From: Thermoanaerobaculia bacterium
GTDB lineage: Bacteria; Acidobacteriota; Thermoanaerobaculia; Multivoradales; JAHEKO01
Length of the DNA: 64,000 nt
Direction: 5' to 3'
NCBI GenBank assembly: GCA_947259195.1
Contig: CAMYLC010000172.1
Location: 1-64,000 of the forward strand
The notes under the pieces are model-generated. The model had not been told where the DNA came from. It saw only the letters and a list, made by a program, of their open reading frames with translations, and ran no database searches. A program made the translations under genes and the position numbers. Shown here in pieces: positions 9,501-18,063 of this stretch (the first letter of the stretch is position 1; every line of letters begins with the position of its first letter).

Positions 9501-10879
9501 TCGAGAGCTTTCGCAATATCTTTGCGATTCCCGAGTTGCGCAAGAGGGTGTTGTTCACCTTCGGGCTGCTCGCCGTCTATCGGATCGGCTGCAACATTCC
9601 CACTCCCGGGATTGATCCACAGGCTCTGGTCGAGTTCATGGCGGCGATGCAGAACACGCTGCTGGGCTTCGTGAACACCTTTACTGGTGGCAGCTTGAAG
9701 CGCGTGGCCGTCTTCGCGCTGGGCATCATGCCCTACATCACGTCGTCCATCATTCTGCAGTTGCTGACGGTCGTCTGGCCCTACTTGGAGAAGCTTTCCA
9801 AGGAAGGAGAGCTCGGTCGGCGCAAGATCACCCAGTACACGCGCTACCTGACCATGGGAATCTCCCTGGTCCAGTCGGCCGGTATCAGCCTCTGGCTGGA
9901 GAAGACGACTACCCCGGGCGGAGCCTCTCTGGTGCCGCATCCGGGATGGGGGTTTCGCCTGATTACCATGCTCACCCTGACCACGGGCTGCGCCTTCGTC
10001 ATGTGGTTGGGTGAGCAGATCACCGAGCGGGGAGTCGGCAATGGCATCTCGCTGATCATCTTTGCCGGTATCGTGGTCGGCCTTCCCGGTGCCATCGTGC
10101 AGACGATTGGCAGCCTGCAAAGCGGCACCACCTCGGTGCTCAAGATGCTGATTCTGATCGCCTTCATGTTCGGGGTCGTCGCCTTTATCGTCTATATGGA
10201 GCGCGCCCAGCGCCGCATTCCGGTGCAGTACGCGAAGCGAGTCGTCGGGCGCAGGATCTATGGTGGACAAAACACCTATCTGCCATTGAGGGTCAATACC
10301 GGTGGCGTGATTCCGGTCATCTTCGCCAGTTCGGTGGTGATGATTCCAACGACGATTGCCGGCATGTTCCAGAACGAGTGGCTGCGGAACATCGCTGATG
10401 CGATCTCCTGGGGCCAGCCGATCTACTACATGCTCTACGCGACCGCCATCATCTTCTTCAGCTACTTCTATGTGTCGATCATCTTCAATCCGGCCGATAC
10501 CGCTGAGAATCTCCGCAAGTACGGAGGCTTCATACCTGGAATCCGCTCGGGCAGGCGAACCGCCGAGTACATCGATCGCATCCTGACCCGGCTGACTTTG
10601 GTGGGTGCCGTCTACCTGGCAGCGGTCTCTATTCTGCCGGAGTTCCTGCTCAGCGGAATGAAAGTCGAGGGCCTGCCCTTCATCGGTCCGACCCTCGACG
10701 CGGTGATGCCAGCCTGGTTTACCCAGGGCATGGGGATCCAGTTCTACTTCGGTGGCACCTCCCTGCTGATCGTTGTCGGCGTTGCCATGGACACGGTTCA
10801 GCAGGTTGAGAGTCAGTTGGTGATGCGCAATTACGAAGGCTTCATGAAACGAGGGAGGATCCGCGGCCGTAGGGGATAA
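9497..10879 (+). CDS. secY: Protein translocase subunit SecY
   Basis: This 460-aa inner-membrane protein has ten predicted transmembrane helices, the channel subunit of the SecYEG translocon. Visible landmarks are the TM2-like [15 protein letters not shown], the TM5 segment [15 protein letters not shown] and the cytoplasmic loop [20 protein letters not shown], which contacts SecA and the ribosome. It starts at a GTG overlapping the rplO stop and stands in its usual position at the end of the spc operon. Confidence 0.98.
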   Translation: MIESFRNIFAIPELRKRVLFTFGLLAVYRIGCNIPTPGIDPQALVEFMAAMQNTLLGFVNTFTGGSLKRVAVFALGIMPYITSSIILQLLTVVWPYLEKLSKEGELGRRKITQYTRYLTMGISLVQSAGISLWLEKTTTPGGASLVPHPGWGFRLITMLTLTTGCAFVMWLGEQITERGVGNGISLIIFAGIVVGLPGAIVQTIGSLQSGTTSVLKMLILIAFMFGVVAFIVYMERAQRRIPVQYAKRVVGRRIYGGQNTYLPLRVNTGGVIPVIFASSVVMIPTTIAGMFQNEWLRNIADAISWGQPIYYMLYATAIIFFSYFYVSIIFNPADTAENLRKYGGFIPGIRSGRRTAEYIDRILTRLTLVGAVYLAAVSILPEFLLSGMKVEGLPFIGPTLDAVMPAWFTQGMGIQFYFGGTSLLIVVGVAMDTVQQVESQLVMRNYEGFMKRGRIRGRRG

Positions 10880-10911
10880 GCCATCCCAGACGACTTCGGA
10901 AAGGACCCACA

Positions 10912-11475
10912 ATGCGACTCGTACTTCTAGGAGCCCCTGGCTCGGGCAAGGGAACCCAGGCAGCACTGCTCGCCGAGGAGCTGGACATTCCGGCCATCTC
11001 CACCGGGGAGATGTTGAGGGAGGCCGTCGCCGCGGCTACGCCTCTCGGAGAAAAGATCAAGCAGGTCATGAGCTCCGGAGATCTGGTGGACGATGCCACC
11101 ATGGGCGAGGTCGTCAGGGATCGCCTGGCCAAGGAGGACGCCAGGGGTGGGTTCATCCTGGACGGCTACCCTCGCACCCTGGCGCAGGCCGACCAGTTGG
11201 CTGAGATTCTGGTTGGCATGGAAGCCGAGCTGGATGGCGTGCTCTACCTCGAGGTACCCGAAGCCGTGCTGATGGAGCGAATCCTGGGTAGGCAGCGCGC
11301 CGATGACAAGGAAGACGTGATTCGTCAACGGCTGCTGGTCTACCGTCGGCAGACGCAGCCATTGGTCGAGTACTTCGAGCAAAGAGGTCAGTTGTTGCCG
11401 ATCGACGGCGATCGCCTCATTGAACAGATCACGGTGGCCCTGCTCGAAGCACTGGGGCGGAAGGTGGGTGAGTGA
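10912..11475 (+). CDS. adk: Adenylate kinase (short-lid form)
   Basis: The protein is 187 aa: P-loop LGAPGSGKGTQ (residues 6-16), AMP-binding STGEMLR, DGYPRTLAQADQL, and GRQRADDKEDVIRQRL as the lid/hinge. It catalyses ATP + AMP = 2 ADP. The lid is the short type with no cysteine zinc cluster, about 30 residues shorter than the E. coli enzyme (214 aa). It sits between secY and map, and its stop overlaps the map start by 4 nt. Confidence 0.97.
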   Translation: MRLVLLGAPGSGKGTQAALLAEELDIPAISTGEMLREAVAAATPLGEKIKQVMSSGDLVDDATMGEVVRDRLAKEDARGGFILDGYPRTLAQADQLAEILVGMEAELDGVLYLEVPEAVLMERILGRQRADDKEDVIRQRLLVYRRQTQPLVEYFEQRGQLLPIDGDRLIEQITVALLEALGRKVGE

Positions 11476-12233
11476 CGGTCCTGAAGTCCACAGGCGAGAT
11501 CGAGCTCATGGACGAGGCGAATCGCATCGTCCTCGAGGTCTTGGATGGGATCACGGAGATGATCGTGCCAGGCGTGACCACCGCCGAGCTCGACTGTTTC
11601 GCCGAGGAGTTCATCCGCAGTGCCGGAGGTGTACCTGCCTTTCTGAACTATCGCGGGTTTCCAGCCACCCTGTGTACGTCGATCAACGATGTCATCGTGC
11701 ACGGCATTCCCAACGCGAGCCCGCTCGGAGAAGGGGACATCATAGGTGTCGACTGTGGAGTGCTCTACAAGGGGTACTATGGCGACGCCGCCCGCACTTA
11801 TGCGGTCGGTGTGATCAGCCCGCAGGCCAGGCAGTTGATGGATGTCACTCGGGAGTCGCTCGAGCTGGCTATCCGGGTAGTCGAGCCGGGAAAGCGGCTG
11901 TCGGATATCGGGCACACCGTGCAGGGCCATGTAGAGAAGTTCGGCTTCTCTGTGGTTCGAGAGTTTGTTGGGCACGGCATCGGAGCGGCGTTGCACGAGG
12001 ACCCACAGATACCCAACTTCGGTCAGCCGGGGCGCGGACCGATGCTCGAGCCTGGCATGGTGCTGGCGATCGAGCCCATGGTCAATGCGGGTGAACCGGG
12101 CATCAAGGTGGACGCGGATGGCTGGACCGCACGAACGACTGACGGCGCCCTGTCGGCGCATTTCGAATTCTCGGTTGCAGTGACCGAGACTGGACAGAGG
12201 GTCTTGGGCCGCAGCCAGGCAGCAGTTGCTTGA
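11472..12233 (+). CDS. map: Methionine aminopeptidase type I
   Basis: This 253-aa enzyme removes N-terminal methionine. All expected catalytic and metal-site residues are visible: H77, D94, D105, H168, E201 and E232, within VIVHGIPN, GVDCGVLYKGYYGDAART, FVGHGIG, AIEPMV and FEFSVAVTE. It has no N-terminal zinc-finger extension. It starts at a GTG overlapping adk. The adk-map pair between secY and infA is a common bacterial arrangement. Confidence 0.97.
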   Translation: MTVLKSTGEIELMDEANRIVLEVLDGITEMIVPGVTTAELDCFAEEFIRSAGGVPAFLNYRGFPATLCTSINDVIVHGIPNASPLGEGDIIGVDCGVLYKGYYGDAARTYAVGVISPQARQLMDVTRESLELAIRVVEPGKRLSDIGHTVQGHVEKFGFSVVREFVGHGIGAALHEDPQIPNFGQPGRGPMLEPGMVLAIEPMVNAGEPGIKVDADGWTARTTDGALSAHFEFSVAVTETGQRVLGRSQAAVA

Positions 12234-12264
12234 CGGCTGTTTGATTGAAGTTTAAGGAGAAGAA

Positions 12265-12483
12265 TTGGCCAAAGAAGAAGCGATCGAAGTCGAAGCTGTG
12301 GTGGTGGAGCCTCTGCCAAACGCCATGTTTCGTGTCGAACTCGAAAATGGCCACCAGGTTCTGGCACACGTCTCCGGAAAGATGCGGAAACACTTCATAC
12401 GCATCCTGCCGGGGGACAGAGTCCGCGTGGAGTTGTCACCATACGATCTCAGTCGCGGCCGTATTGTCTACAGGTTGAGGTAA
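12265..12483 (+). CDS. infA: Translation initiation factor IF-1
   Basis: The protein is 72 aa, the exact family length, from a TTG start after AAGGAGAAG. The OB fold shows [19 protein letters not shown], then [20 protein letters not shown] and the terminal [11 protein letters not shown]-1 blocks the A site during initiation. Many infA genes start with ATG, so the TTG may reduce expression relative to ribosomal proteins. Confidence 0.97.
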   Translation: MAKEEAIEVEAVVVEPLPNAMFRVELENGHQVLAHVSGKMRKHFIRILPGDRVRVELSPYDLSRGRIVYRLR

Positions 12484-12497
12484 CCGAGGAAGTCGCT

Positions 12498-12611
12498 ATG
12501 AAAGTTCGTTCGTCAGTCAAGCGAATGTGTCCGAAGTGCAAGATCATCAGGCGCCACGGTGTCGTAAGGGTGATCTGTGAGAACCCCAAGCACAAGCAAC
12601 GACAAGGGTAA
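12498..12611 (+). CDS. rpmJ: 50S ribosomal protein L36 (zinc-binding form)
   Basis: The product is 37 aa: [20 protein letters not shown] and then [17 protein letters not shown]. The zinc ligands C11, C14, C27 and H32 are all present. The gene lies 14 bp after infA and 9 bp before rpsM. A GAGGAAG site precedes the ATG at 12498. Confidence 0.97.
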   Translation: MKVRSSVKRMCPKCKIIRRHGVVRVICENPKHKQRQG

Positions 12612-12620
12612 GGTGTAGCC

Positions 12621-13001
12621 ATGGCGCGAATAGCAGGTGTTGATCTGCCTCCGAGCAAACAGGTCTGGGTTGGCCTGACATACATCTACGGTATCGGGTG
12701 TACCCGGTCTCGGAAGATCCTCGAGACGGCAGGGGTGGAAGAAACGATCAAAGTCAAGGACCTCACCGAAGAGGAGGCTCGCCGTATCCGGCAGGTCGTC
12801 CAGGATGAGGGTCGGGTCGAAGGTGATCTACGCAAGGAGGTCGGACAGAACATTCGGCGTCTGATCGAAATCGGTTCCTACAGGGGGGTGCGTCACAGGC
12901 GGAATCTCCCCTTGCGAGGACAGCGAACTCACACCAATGCGCGAACCCGGAAGGGGCCGAGGCGTGGAGCGGTCGCGGGCAAGAAGCAGGTCAAGAAATA
13001 G
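12621..13001 (+). CDS. rpsM: 30S ribosomal protein S13
   Basis: This 126-aa S13 starts [20 protein letters not shown] and contains the helix-hairpin-helix [10 protein letters not shown] and the C-terminal basic tail [17 protein letters not shown] that reaches tRNA. It lies in alpha operon order L36-S13-S11-S4-RpoA-L17. Confidence 0.98.
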   Translation: MARIAGVDLPPSKQVWVGLTYIYGIGCTRSRKILETAGVEETIKVKDLTEEEARRIRQVVQDEGRVEGDLRKEVGQNIRRLIEIGSYRGVRHRRNLPLRGQRTHTNARTRKGPRRGAVAGKKQVKK

Positions 13002-13016
13002 AAATTGAGGTGAAGG

Positions 13017-13415
13017 ATGGCGAAAGCGCGCAGCGGAGGCAAGGACCGGAGGAAGAAGGAAAAGAGGATTGTTCCTCACGGTGTGGCCCATATCAAAGCG
13101 ACGTTCAACAACACGTTGATTACCATTTCCGACCCAGAGGGCGCCGTCGTGAGTTGGTCCTCGGCTGGACGGATCGGCTTCAAGGGGTCGCGCAAGGGAA
13201 CTCCTTTTGCGGCTCAGGTGGCAGGTCAGAACGCGGCTCAAAATGCCCGGGATGTGGGCATGAGGACGATCGATGTCCAGGTTGACGGTCCGGGTGGTGG
13301 CCGCGAGTCTGCGATTCGCGCTTTGGGCTCCGCCGGATTGACGGTGAAGTCCATCCGTGATGTCACCCCGATACCGCACAACGGCTGTCGGCCGAGGAAG
13401 CGGCGAAGAGTCTAG
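13017..13415 (+). CDS. rpsK: 30S ribosomal protein S11
   Basis: The protein is 132 aa with the S11 signatures [38 protein letters not shown] and the C-terminal [19 protein letters not shown]11 forms part of the platform that holds mRNA in the E site. It is followed by an unusually long 123-bp gap before rpsD. Confidence 0.98.
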   Translation: MAKARSGGKDRRKKEKRIVPHGVAHIKATFNNTLITISDPEGAVVSWSSAGRIGFKGSRKGTPFAAQVAGQNAAQNARDVGMRTIDVQVDGPGGGRESAIRALGSAGLTVKSIRDVTPIPHNGCRPRKRRRV

Positions 13416-13423
13416 AGCCTGTA

Positions 13424-13537
13424 ATGAAAGACCAGAAGAATAGTCATTTGATTCCAGTGGTGCCGGTTGCACTCGACGCGAGTGGTGTCGAGATGGATCC
13501 GGGTCGGCTGATTCGAAAACCGGAAGGAGAAGGATAA
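13424..13537 (+). CDS. Possible 37-aa small protein between rpsK and rpsD
   Basis: An ATG at 13424 opens a frame to the TAA at 13535-13537, ending 1 bp before the GTG of rpsD. The predicted peptide starts [20 protein letters not shown] and ends KPEGEG. No clear ribosome binding site precedes the ATG. The same bases carry two overlapping stem-loops, so the open frame may be accidental in a regulatory spacer. I recognise no family. Confidence 0.25.
   Translation: MKDQKNSHLIPVVPVALDASGVEMDPGRLIRKPEGEG
13470..13492 (+). promoter_or_regulatory. Two mutually exclusive stem-loops upstream of rpsD
   Basis: CACTCG (13470-13475) and CGAGTG (13479-13484) form a perfect 6-bp stem on a 3-nt loop. CTCGAC (13472-13477) and GTCGAG (13487-13492) form a second perfect 6-bp stem that uses the same bases, so only one can exist at a time. 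S4 is a known autoregulator in other bacteria. A leader that switches structure just upstream of rpsD is plausible but unproven. Confidence 0.4.
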
Positions 13538-13538
13538 A

Positions 13539-14168
13539 GTGGCACGATATACGGGACCCGTCTGCCGGCTCTGTCGGCGGGAACGGATGAAGCTGTTTCT
13601 CAAGGGCGATCGCTGCTTCAAGGAGAAGTGTGCCATCGAGCGGCGAGCCTATCCGCCAGGTCAGCACGGTCAGCGCCGTAGTCGTCGGCCCTCTGGCTAC
13701 GGCCCGCAGCTGCGGGAGAAACAGAAGGTCAAGCGCATCTACGGAGTATTCGAGAAGCAATTTCGGAACTACTTCGCCACCGCCGCAGGCAAGAAAGGCG
13801 TCACCGGCGACAACCTGTTGATCAGCCTCGAGCGGCGCCTGGACAACGTGGTCTATAGTCTGGGATTCGCTTCATCCAGATCCCAGGCTCGACAATTGGT
13901 CCGCCATGGCCATATCGAGGTCGAGGGCCGCAAGACGACCATCCCTTCGTATCAGGTCAAGGTCGGCCAGCAGGTCGGGGTCAAGGAAGGTAGCCGCAAG
14001 AATGAAATCATTCGAGCCAGCGTGGAGACCGCCAGAGGGCGGGGTATTCCGAGTTGGCTCGAGCTGGACCCAGAGAACTTTGTCGGCAAGGCCATTGCCC
14101 TGCCGACTCGCGACGACATCAAGCTGCCCGTTGAGGAGCAGCTGATTGTCGAGCTGTACAGTCGATAG
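13539..14168 (+). CDS. rpsD: 30S ribosomal protein S4 (zinc-knuckle form)
   Basis: This 209-aa S4 begins at a GTG after GGAAGGAGAAGG. Its N-terminus has the four-cysteine zinc site C9, C12, C26 and C31 (PVCRLCRRE and so on), which is lost in many S4 proteins. The S4 RNA-binding domain shows [21 protein letters not shown]4 nucleates 30S assembly and represses ribosomal operons in E. coli and B. subtilis. Confidence 0.98.
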   Translation: MARYTGPVCRLCRRERMKLFLKGDRCFKEKCAIERRAYPPGQHGQRRSRRPSGYGPQLREKQKVKRIYGVFEKQFRNYFATAAGKKGVTGDNLLISLERRLDNVVYSLGFASSRSQARQLVRHGHIEVEGRKTTIPSYQVKVGQQVGVKEGSRKNEIIRASVETARGRGIPSWLELDPENFVGKAIALPTRDDIKLPVEEQLIVELYSR

Positions 14169-14218
14169 TGGCTGACTTCTGAGCGATCCAGGAAACGTCT
14201 CGAACAAGGAGTCGTCTT

Positions 14219-15202
14219 ATGCTTTGGAAGGGTTTCCAACGCCCCAAACGAATTGAAGTCGACGGTGACACGCTGTCGCCAACCTACGGCAAGTTCATCG
14301 CCCAGCCTTTTGAAAGAGGCTTCGCGACGACGGTCGGAAATGCGCTTCGACGGTCGATGCTGTCCTCGGTCGAAGGCGCCGCCATCACGTCGGTCCAGAT
14401 CGAGGGAGTGCTCCATGAGTTCTCCTCCATGCCAGGTGTCGTAGAGGACGTCACGGACATCATCTTGAACCTCAAGGAGATTCCGATCCTGTTGCATGCC
14501 GAGGGGCCGAAATTCTTAAGCCTGGATGTGAGTGGCCCAGGCGAGGTCACTGCCGGTCAGCTGACCGGCGATCCAACGGTCGAGATCTGCGACCCGGATG
14601 TTCACATCGCGACGCTGAACGAGGAGGGCAAGCTGAAGCTCCAGGCTCAGGTCATCCTCGGAAGAGGCTATGTCAGTGCAGAGAAGAATTTCGACGAGAG
14701 CCTCGGAATCGGCTGGATCCCAGTGGATTCGGTGCACTCACCGTGCAAGCGGGTAACCTACAAGGTCGAAGCCGCTCGAGTTGGACGCGCCACCGACTAT
14801 GAACGTCTGGTCATGGAGCTGTGGACCAACGGTACGGTGAAGCCCGAAGAAGCGGTTTCACTGGGAGCGACCCTGCTCAAGGATCACTTGACGATCTTCG
14901 TCGAATCCGAGGAGAGCATGGTCGAGGAAGTGGCGACGATCGACGGCGACGAGTTTTCCGGTATCGACGCGATTCTGTCGAAGTCGATTGACGAGCTGGA
15001 TTTGTCGGTGCGATCGGCCAACTGTTTGAAGAACGCTAGTATCTACACCTTGCGCGACCTGGTCCGCAGGTCCGAAAAGGACATGCTCGAGACCAAGAAC
15101 TTCGGTCGCAAGTCGCTGGAAGAGGTGCAGGATATTCTAACCAGTCTCGGTCTACGGCTGGGAATGGACGTTCCCGAGGAGTCGGTCCGAGCGCCTTTCT
15201 AG
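14219..15202 (+). CDS. rpoA: RNA polymerase alpha subunit
   Basis: The protein is 327 aa. The N-terminal dimerisation domain has [16 protein letters not shown] and [18 protein letters not shown]. The C-terminal domain has the helix-hairpin-helix [20 protein letters not shown] and [16 protein letters not shown], which binds UP elements and activators. Length is normal for the family. It lies 50 bp after rpsD and 23 bp before rplQ. Confidence 0.98.
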   Translation: MLWKGFQRPKRIEVDGDTLSPTYGKFIAQPFERGFATTVGNALRRSMLSSVEGAAITSVQIEGVLHEFSSMPGVVEDVTDIILNLKEIPILLHAEGPKFLSLDVSGPGEVTAGQLTGDPTVEICDPDVHIATLNEEGKLKLQAQVILGRGYVSAEKNFDESLGIGWIPVDSVHSPCKRVTYKVEAARVGRATDYERLVMELWTNGTVKPEEAVSLGATLLKDHLTIFVESEESMVEEVATIDGDEFSGIDAILSKSIDELDLSVRSANCLKNASIYTLRDLVRRSEKDMLETKNFGRKSLEEVQDILTSLGLRLGMDVPEESVRAPF

Positions 15203-15225
15203 AGGCGTCGAGCAAGGAGTCGGCA

Positions 15226-15654
15226 ATGCGTCATCAAGTCAAGGGTAGAAAGCTGGGGCGGTCTCCCGCTCATCGCAAGGCTCTCTTTCGCAACCAGTTG
15301 AGCTCACTGGTCAAGGAGGAGCGCATCAGGACGACGCTGGAGAAAGCCAAGGAGCTGCGCCCCCTGGCGGAGAAGGCGGTCACGCAGGGCAAGCGCGACA
15401 CCGTCCATGCTCGGCGCCAGGTCAATCGGCTGATCAGTGATCGAGACCTGGTCAAGAAGCTGTTCGACGAGATTGCTCCCCGGTATCACGAGCGACCAGG
15501 CGGCTACACTCGTATCATCAAGCTCGGTCCGCGCAGAGGTGATGGTGCCGAGATGGCCTTTCTCGAGTTCGTGGACAGCGGTGAGACCGACAGTGCGGCG
15601 GACAAGAAGGGTAAGAAGGGCGGCAAGAAAGCCAAGTCGAAGTCAGGAGACTAG
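15226..15654 (+). CDS. rplQ: 50S ribosomal protein L17
   Basis: This 142-aa L17 has the typical start [20 protein letters not shown] and [20 protein letters not shown]. It carries an extra lysine/glycine-rich tail of about 20 residues. L17 lies beside the tunnel exit. It is the last gene of the cluster and is followed by a strong terminator. Confidence 0.97.
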   Translation: MRHQVKGRKLGRSPAHRKALFRNQLSSLVKEERIRTTLEKAKELRPLAEKAVTQGKRDTVHARRQVNRLISDRDLVKKLFDEIAPRYHERPGGYTRIIKLGPRRGDGAEMAFLEFVDSGETDSAADKKGKKGGKKAKSKSGD

Positions 15655-15715
15655 GTACCTCTTCGTACCTCTTCGAGTTCAGTAACGTCGAGCTGTTGCG
15701 GCAGCCATGGTAAGA

Positions 15716-15752
15716 AAAAACGACCGGCCATCACGGCCGGTCGTTCTTTTTC
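15716..15752 (+). terminator. Bidirectional intrinsic terminator
   Basis: A perfect 10-bp stem, ACGACCGGCC (15720-15729) and GGCCGGTCGT (15735-15744), closes a 5-nt loop and is followed by TCTTTTTCT. The bases before the stem are AAGAAAAAA, which gives a T-run on the other strand. It therefore suits both rplQ (+) and the convergent EF-G-like gene (-), whose stop is at 15771. Confidence 0.9.
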
Positions 15753-15770
15753 TGCAGCCTGGAAGTGCAA

Positions 15771-17864
15771 CTAGTGATGATGCTCCTCTTCCTTTTCCTT
15801 CTGTGCTTCGGCGATGATCTTCTCCTGGATTTGCCGGGGGACCTCTTCGTAGTGGAACATCTCCATGTGAAAGCTGGAACGTCCCTGGGTCATGGAACGC
15901 AACGCTGGGGAGTAGTCCAACATCTCGGATAGCGGCACTGTGGCGCTGATCACCTGCGAGCCGTTCTTGCTGTCCATACCTTGGGGGCGACCCCGCCTCT
16001 GCGACAGGTCGCTCATGATGTCGCCCATGAACTCCTCGGTGGTCGTGATCTCGACCTTCATGATGGGCTCGAGGAGGGTTGGCCCCGCTTTGGCCATGGC
16101 GTCCTTGAACGCCAGCGAGCCGGCGATCTTGAAAGCCATCTCGGAGGAGTCGACATCGTGATACTGGCCATCTTGAAGCCGCACTTTGAAGCCGACCACT
16201 TGGTACCCGGCCAGATACCCACGTTGCGCCGCCTCATGGATGCCCTTCTCCACAGCGGGTCGGTAGCCTTGGGGAATGGAGCCACCAAAGATCTCGTCGA
16301 TGAACTCGAACTCCTCGTCGCCGGTCGTCGGTTCGATGGTAATTCTGCAATCAGCGAATTGCCCGCGGCCACCGGTCTGTTTCTTGTGTCGGCCATGACC
16401 GGGAGCCGACTTGCGAATGGTCTCGCGATACGGCACCTTGGGTGGATGCAGAATCACTTCCACATTGAATCGTTTCTTGAGCTTCGCCACGGCGATCTCG
16501 ACGTGGAGCTGGCCACTTCCCGCCAATAGGAATTCTCCGGTCTCGGCATCGCGCCGGCTGTGTAACCTGGGATCTTCCTCCTGCAGGCGGGTCAGCGACT
16601 CGCTGATCTTCTCTTCGTCACCCTTCGATTTGGGCTCGATGGCAAAAGCAATCGCGTCCTCACGTGAGGCTAGCCAGGCCAGCCGTACGGGCGACGCCTT
16701 CTCACACAGCGTGTTTCCGGTATGGGCGTGCTTGAGCTTGGCGACACCGCCGATATCGCCGGTCACCAGTCCTGGCACGGCGCTGCCTGTCTTGCCCTGC
16801 ATGACCATGAGATGCCCGACTTTCTCGTCCATTTCCTGTTGGAAATTCCAATACGGCGTATCGGATGCGAGCCTGCCTGAGACCACGCGCAGCAAGGAGA
16901 CCTTGCCAGTGAATGGGTCGCTCAGCGTCTTGAATACCAGAGTGGCTACCTGGCCGTCCGGGTCGCAAGCCAGGTCCTGTTCTTCCCCGCCGAAATCGAC
17001 CGCCGGAAAGCTACCCCGATCGATGGGTGACGGCAGCGTCTCGACGAGCGAATCGAGCAGGGCGGTGGGGCCAATCCCATGCAGCGAAGAGCTCATCGTG
17101 ACCGGGAACAGTTTGCGCTCCATGACAGCCCGGCGCAGACCTTCTTTGAGCTCGTCTGCGGACAGCTCGCCAGCCTCGAAGAACTTCTCGAGCAGTGCGT
17201 CATCGGTTTCCGCGACAGCCTCGACCAGCGCATTCTTCCACTCGTTGAACTCCTCTTGCGCGGCCTCGGGAATATCCGTCGTCTTGCCCTTGCCGTCTCC
17301 ATCCTTGGTGAAGATCATGGCCTTGTCGCTGATCAGATCGATGACCCCTTCGAAGTCCTGGGAAAGGCCGATCGGTACCTGAATCGGAATCACATCCCGA
17401 CCAAAGGCCTTCCGCATCTGCTCTACAGCGCTCTTCAGCTCGGCGCGCTCTCGATCCATCTTGGTGAGATGGATCATCACGGGTTGGCCGATCTCGGCGG
17501 CGAAATCCCACACTTTTTCGCTCGTCACCTCGACGCCCGAGGCTGCATTGACGCAAAGCAGGGCGGCATCGGCAGCGCGCATTGCGCTGCGGGTCTCATC
17601 GAAGAAGATGCCGTATCCGGGACAGTCGAGAAGGTTGATTTTGTGCTGTCTCCAAGGTGTGAAGCAGACGGCCAGTCCGATCGAGATGCCGCGGTCGATC
17701 TCTTCGGAATCGAAGTCGGTAATCGTGTTCCCGTCCTCCACTTTGTTGAGCCGATTGACGACACCGCCGCTGTAGAGCAGGGCACTGGCCAGAGTCGTTT
17801 TACCGGTGTCACTGTGGCCGGTAAGAGCGACGTTTCTAATCATGTCTGGACTGTCGACCTGCAT
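15771..17864 (-). CDS. Elongation factor G-like GTPase (EF-G2 type)
   Basis: The product is a 697-aa protein with the full EF-G domain set. G1 is GHSDTGKTT (residues 16-24), G4 is TKMD (134-137), and domain IV-V landmarks include QTGGRGQFADCRI and the IMKVEITTTEEFMGDIMSDL region. In G3 the usual DTPGH is DCPGY, so the catalytic histidine position is Tyr84, as in EF-G-like paralogues such as Thermus EF-G-2. The role is uncertain (translocation, recycling or stress). It ends in acidic residues plus HHH. TAGGAGG precedes the ATG at 17864. It is not the housekeeping fusA, which would be expected upstream of tuf. Confidence 0.9.
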   Translation of the reverse strand: MQVDSPDMIRNVALTGHSDTGKTTLASALLYSGGVVNRLNKVEDGNTITDFDSEEIDRGISIGLAVCFTPWRQHKINLLDCPGYGIFFDETRSAMRAADAALLCVNAASGVEVTSEKVWDFAAEIGQPVMIHLTKMDRERAELKSAVEQMRKAFGRDVIPIQVPIGLSQDFEGVIDLISDKAMIFTKDGDGKGKTTDIPEAAQEEFNEWKNALVEAVAETDDALLEKFFEAGELSADELKEGLRRAVMERKLFPVTMSSSLHGIGPTALLDSLVETLPSPIDRGSFPAVDFGGEEQDLACDPDGQVATLVFKTLSDPFTGKVSLLRVVSGRLASDTPYWNFQQEMDEKVGHLMVMQGKTGSAVPGLVTGDIGGVAKLKHAHTGNTLCEKASPVRLAWLASREDAIAFAIEPKSKGDEEKISESLTRLQEEDPRLHSRRDAETGEFLLAGSGQLHVEIAVAKLKKRFNVEVILHPPKVPYRETIRKSAPGHGRHKKQTGGRGQFADCRITIEPTTGDEEFEFIDEIFGGSIPQGYRPAVEKGIHEAAQRGYLAGYQVVGFKVRLQDGQYHDVDSSEMAFKIAGSLAFKDAMAKAGPTLLEPIMKVEITTTEEFMGDIMSDLSQRRGRPQGMDSKNGSQVISATVPLSEMLDYSPALRSMTQGRSSFHMEMFHYEEVPRQIQEKIIAEAQKEKEEEHHH

Positions 17865-17903
17865 GCTTTTGAACCTCCTATCGAGCCAACAAAATGAGCC
17901 GTA

Positions 17904-17930
17904 ACTATAGCACAGGGGCGGTTGTGTCGA
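17904..17930 (-). promoter_or_regulatory. Putative promoter of the EF-G-like gene
   Basis: On the minus strand an extended -10, TGC-TATAGT (17912-17904), lies 15 bp after TCGACA (17930-17925), a near-consensus -35. The short spacer is tolerated with extended -10 promoters. It would give a leader of about 33 nt containing the TAGGAGG site. Confidence 0.5.
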
Positions 17931-18063
17931 GGCGACGTGGGAAGGTGTCTAAATTCCAGAAAACAAATGAGTTAGTTGTCTTCCCTCGAACTGTAGAGGG
18001 TGTTCGTTGACGGTCTGATGGCGCACGCTTCGAGGCTGGAATCGAGTGCTCATCACCATGCCG

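Noticed and set aside
9284..10966. 560-aa minus-strand open frame
   Set aside because: It is antisense to rplO and secY; composition (His/Asp/Gln-rich, no hydrophobic core) is typical of an antisense shadow.
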